Source of the DNA: Methanomassiliicoccus sp.
GTDB lineage: Archaea > Thermoplasmatota > Thermoplasmata > Methanomassiliicoccales > JACIVX01
Direction: 5' to 3'
Length of the DNA stretch: 5,774 nt
Assembly: GCA_020725985.1 (NCBI GenBank)
Contig: DYTM01000071.1
Span: 1,236 to 7,009, forward strand
Both the position numbers and the translations under genes were made by a program. Shown here piece by piece: positions 1-5,774 of the stretch. Numbering within the stretch: the first letter of the stretch is position 1; each line of letters opens with the position of its first letter. The notes under the pieces are model-generated. The model searched no databases and was not told the DNA's origin. It saw nothing but the letters and a program-made list of their open reading frames with translations.

Positions 1-554
1 GAGGTGCGGACGAGAAGGAGGTGGATCTCCTCCGTGCCTACGAGCTCGGCCAGCCGATGTTCCCGAGACAACATATGCCAATGCAGGTCCCGTACAGGCA
101 TCTGGTGAGCATCGTTCAGATCGCTCCGACATTCGACGGGGTGGTCGACGTTTTGAAGAGAACGGAGAAGATCACGGAGATTTCCCAGACCGATATGGAA
201 TCCCTCTGGGAGCGAGTCCAGTGCGTCCGGTACTGGCTCGATAACTTCGCCCCGGATGAGGTGAGGTTCTCGCTCGCCACCGAGATGCCGGAGGTGAAGT
301 TGAGCGAGCAGGAGATCGCTTTCCTGAACTGCCTCCTCGCGGGATTGAGGGGCATCGACTGGCAGGGGGATGCGATCCACGACGCGGTCTACGGGTGCGC
401 CAAGACGAGCGGCATGACTGCGGGCAAGGCCTTCCAGGGGCTGTACCAGATATTCATCGACAGGCAGTCCGGCCCGCGCCTCGGTCATTTCCTCTCGACG
501 CTCAGCAAGGACTTCGTCATCGGCAGGATAGAGCAGGCCTCCAAGGCCCGCTGA
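1..554 (+). CDS. lysS: Lysyl-tRNA synthetase, class I, C-terminal part (5' end outside window)
   Basis: This is the C-terminal 183 residues of a class I lysyl-tRNA synthetase, which charges tRNA-Lys with lysine in the cytoplasm. The class I form is typical of archaea and some bacteria, unlike the class II enzyme of most other organisms. The frame is open from base 3 with no need for a start inside the window, so the GTG at 21 is an internal Val codon. Recognisable family segments are the YRHLVSIVQIAP stretch, the VRYWLDNFAPDEVRFS stretch, and the C-terminal run GKAFQGLYQIFIDRQSGPRL followed by a terminal FVIGRIEQA helix. All belong to the alpha-helical anticodon-binding region. The HIGH and KMSKS catalytic motifs must lie to the left of the window. 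The TGA stop at 552-554 faces the stop of top6A, with 36 nt between them. Family identity is confident; nothing can be said about its promoter. Confidence 0.93.
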   Translation, partial: GADEKEVDLLRAYELGQPMFPRQHMPMQVPYRHLVSIVQIAPTFDGVVDVLKRTEKITEISQTDMESLWERVQCVRYWLDNFAPDEVRFSLATEMPEVKLSEQEIAFLNCLLAGLRGIDWQGDAIHDAVYGCAKTSGMTAGKAFQGLYQIFIDRQSGPRLGHFLSTLSKDFVIGRIEQASKAR

Positions 555-590
555 CCGCCGTTCATTCAGGCCGGGCGATACGTTCTTCCC

Positions 591-1688
591 TCACCCCATG
601 CCGATCTCTCCGAGCTTCTCTGGCAGGTAGGTGTCGGTGACATAGTCGAGGCCGTACTTGGCGAGGGCCTGCTGTTCCGCCTTCTTCCCCAGCTGCAGCA
701 TCGTCTCGATCTCCCCCCTCCAGAAGTCGTCGTTGAACCTCGGGTCCCTCAGCTCGGCGTTGAGCGCCCTGACGTCCATGTCCGTCAGCTTGTCCGTCGG
801 GAGCTCGTAATTGACGATGTCCGAGGCGGTGATGCCAATGAACTCCGCCGTGGGCGTCGCAAGGTACTCGGAGATGTGAGCTGTCTTAATGGCGCCGTAC
901 GCGACGGACGCGAATATCCTGAAGGACCACGGGTCGCCGTCGGTGAAGACGACGACGGGCAGTTTCATCTCCTCGTTGAGGCGCTTGACGAACCGCCTCG
1001 TGCTTCGCGCCGGCTGGCCCTTGAGATGGACCAGCAGGGCGCCGAACTCCTCGTCGAACCCGTTCTCCATCAGTCGGTCGAACATACCGCCCGTCTCGAT
1101 CGCGATGATGAACTTGGCGCCGGTCTCGAGAATCTCCAGCTTCTCTCTTTCCACGTTGTACGGAATGCCATATCCCGAATCCCCAACGTCGTCCCTGCAG
1201 TTGATCCTCTTCTTCCTTCCCTTCCTGTCGACCTCGGTGATTGTCAGATCTCCGATGATGCTCGCCCCGTTCTCCTCGGGCCTGAGCTTGAAGTCTTCCC
1301 TCATGCACCTTGCCACGATCTCGAGGTCCTCGGCCAGCATGTTCGACTCATCCTGGGAGGAGAATTTGCCCTTTCCCCAACCCTCTGAGATGTAGTACAT
1401 CTCCCTCAGCGTGGACGACTTGCTGCGGGCGATCATGTCCTCGATGAACTCGAGGATGAACATCGTACGAAGCAGCATCTGAGCGCCCTTTGTCTTCTTC
1501 GCCGTCCGTGCACCCATGGCCTTGCCGTACTTCCACACAGCCAGCTTGGGGTCGAACCTGATGTTGCCCTTCGTCCGCAACGGGATGACCATCTTCGGGA
1601 TTTTGCCTGAGCTGATCTGGTCGTAGATCGAGTTGGCGATCTCGTATAGCCTGTCGACCGCCTCAGCGTTCCGCTCACTGTTCGTCAT
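591..1688 (-). CDS. top6A: DNA topoisomerase VI subunit A (Spo11-like DNA-cleaving subunit)
   Basis: This 365-residue protein is full length for the archaeal family. It is the DNA-cleaving subunit of type IIB topoisomerase VI, which relaxes and decatenates DNA as an A2B2 heterotetramer with Top6B; eukaryotic Spo11 is its homologue. The N-terminal winged-helix (5Y-CAP) domain carries the LREMYYISEGW motif, with Tyr99 the likely catalytic tyrosine that attacks DNA (Tyr98 is its neighbour). The Toprim domain follows, with metal-binding Glu198 in IAIETGGMFDRL and the Asp250/Asp252 pair in FTDGDPW. The KGQPARSTRRFVKRL stretch near residues 223-237 is also typical. All key residues are present, so this subunit appears intact. 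The ATG at 1686-1688 is supported by GGAGGT five bases upstream and by a 14-nt overlap with the end of top6B, which suggests translational coupling in a B-A operon. The gene ends 36 nt from the convergent lysS. Confidence 0.97.
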   Translation of the reverse strand: MTNSERNAEAVDRLYEIANSIYDQISSGKIPKMVIPLRTKGNIRFDPKLAVWKYGKAMGARTAKKTKGAQMLLRTMFILEFIEDMIARSKSSTLREMYYISEGWGKGKFSSQDESNMLAEDLEIVARCMREDFKLRPEENGASIIGDLTITEVDRKGRKKRINCRDDVGDSGYGIPYNVEREKLEILETGAKFIIAIETGGMFDRLMENGFDEEFGALLVHLKGQPARSTRRFVKRLNEEMKLPVVVFTDGDPWSFRIFASVAYGAIKTAHISEYLATPTAEFIGITASDIVNYELPTDKLTDMDVRALNAELRDPRFNDDFWRGEIETMLQLGKKAEQQALAKYGLDYVTDTYLPEKLGEIGMG

Positions 1689-2646
1689 TCAGGACCTCCC
1701 CCTGTTCGTCGTAGTCGACCTCTTCCTCCTCCGCCTCTTCCTCGGCTGGCGCCTCGACCTCCTCAACCCTAATCCTCTCTAAATCCCAGTCACCTGGAAG
1801 CGGGTCGGCGCCGATGATGCTCACCGGATTGATACCACTCGCATAGAGCTCGTTCTCGTCGTAGCTCTCGGCGTCCAATCCGGTCAGGTCAAAGGAGACC
1901 TCGACATCCCCGGTCGAGGGAATCCGCTTGAGCTCCCAGCTCACCTTGCCCCCCTCCTTGATCTCCGACGGCCTTGGAACGGTTGCCTTCTCGTCCAGCG
2001 CCCCCTCGGGGACGAGCGCGTGCAGGTTGAAGCTCTGCGATTTGGGGGTGTAGTTGTACACCTTCACCTTGACCTTATACCTGTCCTTCTCGAACGTGAT
2101 TGAGTCGTCTATCCAGACGACGTTCATGATCTTGGTGATTGTACCGGTCAGCGATGGGACATCCTTTCCAACGATCTTCGCCGACTTCTCCGCGATGAGC
2201 GGAAGTATCTCCCGGACGATCTCGAACTTCGCCTTCGTCTTTCCCTTCGTCTCCCTCTTGTTCAGGTGAGTCTTGAGCTTCCGCCCGCAGGCCTTGAGAG
2301 CGAGCTGGATCTCCTCCTGCATCTCCGGGATGTTTGCGATGGCCTCCTTCGCCTCCGAAGTGAAGGGGATCTTGGTGGAGGCAACGTGAACGAGGATGAT
2401 CGCAGGGCCAAACGGAACGCCCTCGCCCCCCCTCTGCTCGAGGCCATACCGCCTCCAGTCCATGCCCTCGATCGCCTTCGTGATGACGCAGGCGCCCTGC
2501 TGGTAGAGGAGGGGGACCCTGTTCGCGAAGCGGAGGATCGTGACAGGTTGATCGCCCGGCAGATTCCCCCCGAAAAGGATTGCCGGAGTAGACCGAGGGC
2601 TGCCTTGTGACCGGAGGAGCGTAGAATTCCGGTTTGAGGTCCTCAA
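1675..2646 (-). CDS. top6B: Top6B C-terminal piece: transducer, Ig-like C-terminal domain, acidic tail
   Basis: Genuine Top6B sequence in this frame begins at base 2580 ([12 protein letters not shown]) and runs 301 residues. The open frame extends back to a TTG at 2644-2646, but those first 22 codons are out-of-frame top6B and no ribosome site is seen, so it is not a separate gene. Family segments are [20 protein letters not shown] (residues 15-34 counted from base 2580) and [17 protein letters not shown] (65-81). The second probably contains the switch lysine that contacts the ATP gamma-phosphate, most likely Lys78. A long helical transducer arm follows (about 85-135). Residues about 165-270 fit the Ig-like C-terminal domain known from the Methanosarcina enzyme. 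The last 29 residues are strongly acidic (16 Glu/Asp). The end overlaps the top6A start by 14 nt. Confidence 0.8.
   Translation of the reverse strand: MRTSNRNSTLLRSQGSPRSTPAILFGGNLPGDQPVTILRFANRVPLLYQQGACVITKAIEGMDWRRYGLEQRGGEGVPFGPAIILVHVASTKIPFTSEAKEAIANIPEMQEEIQLALKACGRKLKTHLNKRETKGKTKAKFEIVREILPLIAEKSAKIVGKDVPSLTGTITKIMNVVWIDDSITFEKDRYKVKVKVYNYTPKSQSFNLHALVPEGALDEKATVPRPSEIKEGGKVSWELKRIPSTGDVEVSFDLTGLDAESYDENELYASGINPVSIIGADPLPGDWDLERIRVEEVEAPAEEEAEEEEVDYDEQGEVLNDEQ
1694..1699 (-). promoter_or_regulatory. Shine-Dalgarno site of top6A
   Basis: On the minus strand this reads GGAGGT, five bases before the top6A ATG. It lies within the last codons of top6B. It fixes the top6A start and supports re-initiation or coupling across the 14-nt gene overlap. 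Confidence 0.8.
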
Positions 2647-3640
2647 GGACGTTCTTCAGTCCCTTCCGGATGAGCGTCTCCCCGATCGGGGAGAGGCAGT
2701 CGGTCTGGGGGGCCATGATCCTGACCGAGGACAAGGCCATCAGGAGCTGCTTGAACTGGTCCAGCGTCATGTCTTGAGGCTTCTGGTCCTCGTTGAGCCA
2801 TGCCTTTTCACATATTTCCTTGGCAACCCGCTCGCTGATCCTGTTGAAATCGTTCCTCAGAAACTTCGACAACCGATCGTTCGAGGTCAGTTTGGCCATG
2901 TTCATCAAGGTGCCGAGCTCGATTCCTTGCGGGTGGGGGCGGATCTCCTTCGTGCAGGGGGGAAGCGCGTCAGTCGCCCTCTTGAAGATGTATCTCTTCC
3001 CGTCTGGGTCGGTGAATGTCACGCTCGAGTGGGGATTGACGATCGCCGTCTGCCTCAGGTACTCGAGAACGGACTGCTTCCCGGTCACGTATCGACCAGT
3101 CATGTAGAACTCTATCCTTGTCCCATGTTCCCTCTCGTCCCAGATGATGAACTCCTTGCCGAGGATGTCAGGCTCGTTCTTCTTCGTGTTGACCTTGATC
3201 TCCATCTTTGACGCCGCACCGTTCTTCTCCGTTTTCGAGACAATGGTCGCGGGCTTGCCGGTCGTTATCTGGCCGTACATCACGGTCGCGGATATGCCGA
3301 TTCCCTGCTGCCCCCTTGACTGTCTGAGCGAGTGGAATCGCGAGCCGTAGAGCAGCTTCCCGAAAACGTTCGGTACCACCTTGGGGACGATCCCAGGACC
3401 GTTGTCCTCGACCGTCACCTTGAACTCGTTCTGGTCAACCTTCTCGATGCCTACGGCGATCTCGGGAAGGATAGAGGCCTCCTCGCACGCGTCGAGGGAG
3501 TTGTCCACCGCCTCCTTCACCCCCATGATGAGCGATTTCTGAAGCGAGTCGAATCCAAGGATCTGCCGATTCCTTTCGAAGAACTCCGAGACGGATATCT
3601 CCTTCTGCTTCTTTGCTAACTGATCCGCTATAGAGGCCAT
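2075..3640 (-). CDS. top6B: Top6B N-terminal piece: GHKL ATPase, H2TH and start of transducer domain
   Basis: The first 356 codons are genuine Top6B. The Bergerat ATP-binding fold shows Glu43 and Asn47 in [11 protein letters not shown] (Glu43 is the likely catalytic base), Asp79 in EDNGPGI, the ATP-lid glycines in GQQGIGIS (residues 110-117), and the Gly173-Thr174 motif. A helical stretch around residues 240-305 fits the helix-two-turn-helix domain, and the transducer begins near [19 protein letters not shown] (338-356). The ATG start is supported by the usual family N terminus ([24 protein letters not shown]). No strong Shine-Dalgarno precedes it. After base 2573 the frame is wrong: the remaining 165 codons to 2075 read Arg/Gly/Pro/His-rich sequence with no family match, and are an overlap with the second half of the gene. 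If translated as it stands, the product would keep the ATPase but lose most of the transducer. Confidence 0.8.
   Translation of the reverse strand: MASIADQLAKKQKEISVSEFFERNRQILGFDSLQKSLIMGVKEAVDNSLDACEEASILPEIAVGIEKVDQNEFKVTVEDNGPGIVPKVVPNVFGKLLYGSRFHSLRQSRGQQGIGISATVMYGQITTGKPATIVSKTEKNGAASKMEIKVNTKKNEPDILGKEFIIWDEREHGTRIEFYMTGRYVTGKQSVLEYLRQTAIVNPHSSVTFTDPDGKRYIFKRATDALPPCTKEIRPHPQGIELGTLMNMAKLTSNDRLSKFLRNDFNRISERVAKEICEKAWLNEDQKPQDMTLDQFKQLLMALSSVRIMAPQTDCLSPIGETLIRKGLKNVLEDLKPEFYAPPVTRQPSVYSGNPFRGESAGRSTCHDPPLREQGPPPLPAGRLRHHEGDRGHGLEAVWPRAEGGRGRSVWPCDHPRSRCLHQDPLHFGGEGGHRKHPGDAGGDPARSQGLRAEAQDSPEQEGDEGKDEGEVRDRPGDTSAHRGEVGEDRWKGCPIADRYNHQDHERRLDRRLNHVREGQV
2573..2581 (-). other. Frameshift junction in top6B (collapsed direct repeat)
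   Basis: On the coding strand this reads AATCCTTTT. It serves as the codons for Asn-Pro-Phe in the upstream frame and, shifted by one base, as Ile-Leu-Phe in the downstream frame. A single stretch that fits both ends of a missing segment is the usual footprint of a deletion between two short direct repeats, here with 23 bp lost. Confidence 0.7.
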
Positions 3641-3664
3641 GCTAACATCCCAAAGCCCTAACTA

Positions 3665-3681
3665 ATGCAACCCAGGTGCAT
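3665..3681. repeat. Short inverted repeat in the top6B leader
   Basis: ATGCA and TGCAT are separated by seven bases. With the TATA-like box at 3707-3714, this dyad would fall inside the predicted top6B 5' leader, 25-41 nt before the start codon. It sits one base from the stronger dyad at 3683-3704. Five-base arms alone are weak evidence, so the functional reading (RNA hairpin or half of an operator) is speculative. Confidence 0.35.
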
Positions 3682-3682
3682 C

Positions 3683-3704
3683 CCGGTGGCGATATTTCCA
3701 CCGG
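3683..3704. repeat. Perfect 7-bp inverted repeat upstream of top6B
   Basis: CCGGTGG and CCACCGG are perfect reverse complements around the eight-base centre CGATATTT. In the direction of top6B transcription the dyad starts two bases after the TATA-like box and covers the predicted start of transcription. That is a usual place for an archaeal repressor operator. It is also 32 nt past the stop of the zinc-ribbon gene, so a role at that gene's 3' end is possible, but no T-rich run follows the hairpin in that direction. Confidence 0.5.
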
Positions 3705-3706
3705 CG

Positions 3707-3714
3707 TAAATAAA
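3707..3714 (-). promoter_or_regulatory. TATA-like box for the top6B-top6A operon
   Basis: The minus strand reads TTTATTTA, the most A/T-rich stretch in the gap between the zinc-ribbon gene and top6B. Initiation about 25 bp downstream would fall near 3685, giving a leader of about 45 nt before the top6B ATG. It stands out against GC-rich flanks but was judged by eye only. Confidence 0.5.
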
Positions 3715-3736
3715 CCTTGCCCAGAGCGATCCGTAA

Positions 3737-4750
3737 CTACTTGGTCTTGAACTCCTTTCCGCAGTTCCAGCACTTCGCGTCAGTCTCCTTGACCTTCGCT
3801 CCGCACTCGGTGCAAATGGACTCGCCCCCTTCCTCCTCGAACGGCTCTCCGCACTGGGGACATTTCTTTGCATCCGTCGGGACCTCGGCGCCGCATTCAG
3901 AGCAGACGAGCTTCTCGACGGTCTTGCCCTTACCAGGCTTCGCAGGCCCTCCCTTGACTTGTTCGGCGGCCTCGCCCTTCTTCGCTTTCTTTCCAGCCGC
4001 CTCCTTCTGAACCCTGTCCTTTCGAGCCCTGAAAGCCTCCATCCACCACGAGAGGACGAGGAACAGGAAGAACAGGATTGCTATGTTGAGGAACACCCCC
4101 ATGATTCCCGAGGAGAGTAGCTGCGTAAAGAATCGACCCGTCTCCATGCTCAGAGGGCCGTATTCGTAGGAGGTGGCCGTCCAGGTGCCGTTGTTCATCA
4201 GAAACCTGTAGGCGAAGAACCCTTCCCACACCGTGGTGTTTGCCACAAAGCGATATCCGCCGGAAACAGGTGACTGTGGAGTCATGGACAGATTCTGCGA
4301 CGGCAACGTACTCATCAGATCAGAGATGTTGACTCTGACTTGACTCGAATTCGTTCCTCCAACCACTGTGACTGAGAACTGATAGGTCGTGAGGGAAGTC
4401 CCTCTGTACGGCGTCACCGTGCCGTTCACCAGGACATTGTCCTCAGAGGAGACCATATTCCCCTGGTACCCATCCCAACGGAGGTAGCTAGAAGTCCCCA
4501 GAGCGACTCCCAATATCAGAAAGAGGACCAATCCGAAAATCGCGAGTTTCTTCTTGCTCTTCAAGCCGAAGTAATAGGGAATTCCATAGGCGAGAAGAGC
4601 GACCGCCAAAGCCATGAAGCAGAAGTAAGCGAGGAGCGTCGTCAGGAGGACTATACAGATGACGGTGGTCAGTGCCAGACCGATCCATATCGCGTACTTT
4701 TTCTTCCTGAACTCATCGAAGCGCTTCTTGAGGTCCTCGGGAAAAGGCAT
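3737..4750 (-). CDS. Membrane protein with sequon-rich ectodomain and two C-terminal zinc ribbons (function unknown)
   Basis: I do not recognise a named family. The 337-residue protein (ATG start; residue numbers below count from the GTG one codon upstream) begins with a short basic helix. It then has three hydrophobic segments (about 21-42, 43-62, 69-87), a polar region of about 125 residues (90-215), a fourth membrane helix (about 216-238) and a Lys/Ala-rich linker (240-280). It ends with two zinc ribbons: Cys284/287/298/301 in CSECG...CPQCG and Cys314/317/328/331 in CTECG...CWNCG. The polar region holds six Asn-X-Ser/Thr sites (Asn110, 135, 142, 154, 172, 188), which suggests it faces outside and is glycosylated, with the basic linker and zinc ribbons in the cytoplasm. 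This topology is inferred. Base composition of the ectodomain part is lower in GC than the topoisomerase genes (28 of 60 bases at 4321-4380, against 39 of 60 at 961-1020). It lies upstream of top6B in the same direction but appears to have its own promoter. Confidence 0.85.
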   Translation of the reverse strand: MPFPEDLKKRFDEFRKKKYAIWIGLALTTVICIVLLTTLLAYFCFMALAVALLAYGIPYYFGLKSKKKLAIFGLVLFLILGVALGTSSYLRWDGYQGNMVSSEDNVLVNGTVTPYRGTSLTTYQFSVTVVGGTNSSQVRVNISDLMSTLPSQNLSMTPQSPVSGGYRFVANTTVWEGFFAYRFLMNNGTWTATSYEYGPLSMETGRFFTQLLSSGIMGVFLNIAILFFLFLVLSWWMEAFRARKDRVQKEAAGKKAKKGEAAEQVKGGPAKPGKGKTVEKLVCSECGAEVPTDAKKCPQCGEPFEEEGGESICTECGAKVKETDAKCWNCGKEFKTK

Positions 4751-4773
4751 CACCCCCTGATAGCAGAAGCACG

Positions 4774-4780
4774 ATTAAAT
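4774..4780 (-). promoter_or_regulatory. TATA-like box for the zinc-ribbon membrane protein gene
   Basis: The minus strand reads ATTTAAT, preceded by a purine-rich GAAAAC that resembles a TFB recognition element. Its centre is about 27 bp from the ATG at 4750, so transcription should begin at or within a few bases of the start codon, giving a leaderless or nearly leaderless mRNA. Confidence 0.5.
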
Positions 4781-4839
4781 GTTTTCATCCCTCGCCACTT
4801 CGTGGGAGGGGATTGGCCGACATGCCATTTCGAGAAGAG

Positions 4840-4846
4840 TTATATA
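4840..4846 (+). promoter_or_regulatory. TATA-like box for the carbamate kinase gene
   Basis: TTATATA lies about 44 bp before the carbamate kinase ATG, preceded by a purine-rich CGAGAAGAG. Transcription would begin near 4868, leaving a leader of about 20 nt that contains the candidate ribosome site AGGTG. Confidence 0.55.
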
Positions 4847-4871
4847 CTACTGACAGGGATGCAAAGGGTCC

Positions 4872-4876
4872 AGGTG
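4872..4876 (+). promoter_or_regulatory. Candidate Shine-Dalgarno site of the carbamate kinase gene
   Basis: AGGTG lies ten bases before the ATG at 4887. Spacing is at the long end of normal, but no better site is present, and the ATG is fixed independently by the protein N terminus. Confidence 0.45.
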
Positions 4877-4886
4877 TCAAGATCGA

Positions 4887-5774
4887 ATGAAGACTGCGGT
4901 GGTCGCCATCGGTGGGAACGCCATTCTGAGGGCAGGCGAGGAGGCCACACTCGAGAACCAGATGGCCAACCTGCGGAGGACATGCACTCACCTCGCCAGG
5001 ATGATCAAGAACGGATACGACATGGTCCTGACGCATGGGAACGGCCCTCAGGTCGGCAACATCCTTCTCCAGAACGAGCTCTGCAGGACGGACATCCCCG
5101 CCATGCCGCTGGACGTCTGCGTCGCCGAGTCGCAGGGGGAGCTGGGGTTCATGATTCAACAGGCCCTTACTGAGGCGATACGGAAGGAGGGAATGGATAA
5201 GGTGGTCACCTGCGTCCTGACCCGCGTCCTTGTGGACCCGGACGACCCCGCATTCGAGAACCCCACCAAGCCGATCGGCCCATACTACACCGAGGAGGAG
5301 GCGGCCGAGCTCGGGAAGCTCAGGCACTGGACTCTAGTTGAAGATCTCAAGAGGGGCGGCTACAGGAGAGTCGTCCCCTCCCCAAGGCCAGTGGCAATCG
5401 TGGAGGAGAGCGCCATCAGGAGGCTCGTCTTCGGAGGGGAAGGGCAGGCAGAGGTGGTGGTCGCGGCAGGCGGCGGCGGGATCCCGGTCATCCAGAAGGG
5501 GGCGGGATATGAGGGAGTGGAAGCGGTTGTGGATAAGGACCTGGCGGCTTGCGTGCTCGCCTGTGACATACAGGAGAAGCTTCTTATCCTTCTCACGGAT
5601 GTGGACCGCGTGTACCTCAACTACGATACCGACCGTGCCGCTCCCCTTGACAAGGTGACAGTCAGGGACATCGAGGTTTTCAACGACGAGGGGCATTTCC
5701 CTCCGGGAAGCATGGGGCCGAAGATCGAGGCCGCAATCCAATTCCTTCGTCATGGCGGGGAGAAGGTCATCATC
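4887..5774 (+). CDS. arcC: Carbamate kinase (3' end outside window)
   Basis: The frame is open from the ATG at 4887 to the right edge, giving 296 residues; family members are about 310-315, so only the last few codons are missing. Carbamate kinase interconverts ATP plus carbamate with ADP plus carbamoyl phosphate. In fermentative arginine or purine breakdown it yields ATP, and in some archaea it may supply carbamoyl phosphate. Signature segments are the N-terminal AVVAIGGNAI and THGNGPQVGNILLQ, then PLDVCVAESQGELGFMIQQA, NPTKPIGPYY with Lys128, RRVVPSPRPVAIVE, AAGGGGIPVI, DKDLA with Lys217, LTDVDRVYLN and HFPPGSMGPK with Lys279. Lys128, 217 and 279 match active-site lysines known in the Pyrococcus enzyme. 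NPTKPIG and RRVVPSPRP separate it from other amino-acid kinases such as UMP or glutamate 5-kinase. It has its own promoter, divergent from the zinc-ribbon gene. No arginine deiminase or ornithine transcarbamylase gene is visible on its left, so the pathway cannot be decided. Confidence 0.95.
   Translation, partial: MKTAVVAIGGNAILRAGEEATLENQMANLRRTCTHLARMIKNGYDMVLTHGNGPQVGNILLQNELCRTDIPAMPLDVCVAESQGELGFMIQQALTEAIRKEGMDKVVTCVLTRVLVDPDDPAFENPTKPIGPYYTEEEAAELGKLRHWTLVEDLKRGGYRRVVPSPRPVAIVEESAIRRLVFGGEGQAEVVVAAGGGGIPVIQKGAGYEGVEAVVDKDLAACVLACDIQEKLLILLTDVDRVYLNYDTDRAAPLDKVTVRDIEVFNDEGHFPPGSMGPKIEAAIQFLRHGGEKVII

Larger units (their letters stand above)
1675..3640 (-). pseudogene. top6B: DNA topoisomerase VI subunit B, frameshifted (apparent 23-bp deletion)
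   Basis: As a whole this locus encodes Top6B, the GHKL-type ATPase subunit that dimerises on ATP binding and drives strand passage through the Top6A cleavage gate. Both halves are clearly Top6B, but they lie in different frames. Residues 1-356 read from the ATG at 3640 to SGNPF (ending at base 2573). The rest reads one base further on, starting [12 protein letters not shown] at base 2580, and ends at the TGA 1675-1677. Other family members, as I recall them, have about five residues (pattern xVExG) between these two segments; here they are missing. Restoring 23 bp between two ATCCTTTT copies repairs both the frame and the missing residues, and gives about 662 residues. Without repair the first frame runs on as unrelated sequence to 2075. 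Because the enzyme is usually important and top6A is intact, a sequencing or assembly error is a serious alternative to true gene decay. Confidence 0.85.

Noticed and set aside
555..590. Possible terminator between the convergent lysS and top6A stops
   Set aside because: The gap has only a short pyrimidine run (TTCTTCCCTC) on the plus strand and no convincing hairpin or T tract, so it is not called.
876..1395. Two overlapping plus-strand open frames (about 170 codons each) opposite top6A
   Set aside because: They lie within the conserved Toprim-coding part of top6A; their translations show no family features and no ribosome sites were seen.
2075..2572. Foreign C-terminal domain fused to Top6B in the first frame
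   Set aside because: The 165-codon extension is Arg/Gly/Pro/His-rich and out of frame with the true Top6B sequence over the same bases. It is a frameshift artefact, not a fusion.
3683..3704. Rho-independent-type terminator for the zinc-ribbon gene
   Set aside because: The hairpin is not followed by a T run in the leftward direction (the next bases are GATGCACC), and its place just after a TATA-like box fits a promoter element better.
4785..5327. Long open frame (180 codons) on the minus strand opposite carbamate kinase
   Set aside because: It is antisense to a clearly conserved gene and has no recognisable motifs. Such frames are common opposite GC-rich coding DNA.
1..5774. Mobile elements, CRISPR arrays, tRNA or rRNA genes, defence cassettes
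   Set aside because: I saw no transposase or integrase motifs, no regularly spaced repeats, and no RNA-gene signatures. Non-coding gaps are all under 140 nt.

Overview
The window looks like ordinary chromosomal DNA from a euryarchaeal-type archaeon. The evidence is a class I lysyl-tRNA synthetase fragment, both subunits of DNA topoisomerase VI, a membrane protein with an N-glycosylation-sequon-rich ectodomain and zinc ribbons, and A/T-rich TATA-like boxes at archaeal spacing before the genes. Coding DNA is GC-rich. A Thermoplasmata-related lineage is my guess from overall style; the sequence does not prove it.

Layout, left to right. (1) On the + strand, the 3' end of lysS (class I LysRS) enters from the left edge and stops at 554. 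(2) It converges, across a 36-nt gap, with a leftward operon top6B-top6A (1675-3640 and 591-1688). The two genes overlap by 14 nt, and a clear Shine-Dalgarno for top6A sits inside the end of top6B. (3) Upstream of top6B (3641-3736) is a TATA-like box followed by two adjacent inverted repeats. (4) Also leftward, at 3737-4750, is a four-helix membrane protein with an extracytoplasmic domain and two C-terminal zinc ribbons. (5) A 136-nt divergent promoter region separates it from a + strand carbamate kinase gene (arcC-like, from 4887), which is still open at the right edge.

The main oddity is that top6B is broken. Its reading frame shifts at about 2573-2581, inside the transducer domain. The break is explained exactly by loss of 23 bp between two copies of a short direct repeat (ATCCTTTT on the coding strand), which would also remove five family-conserved residues. 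Since topoisomerase VI is normally an important type IIB topoisomerase, and top6A beside it is intact, this is either an assembly or sequencing error or a recent slippage deletion.

Functionally, Top6A (DNA cleavage) and Top6B (ATPase clamp) form one A2B2 enzyme. The other genes are housekeeping or unrelated neighbours, and I see no mobile element, CRISPR array, RNA gene or defence cassette.
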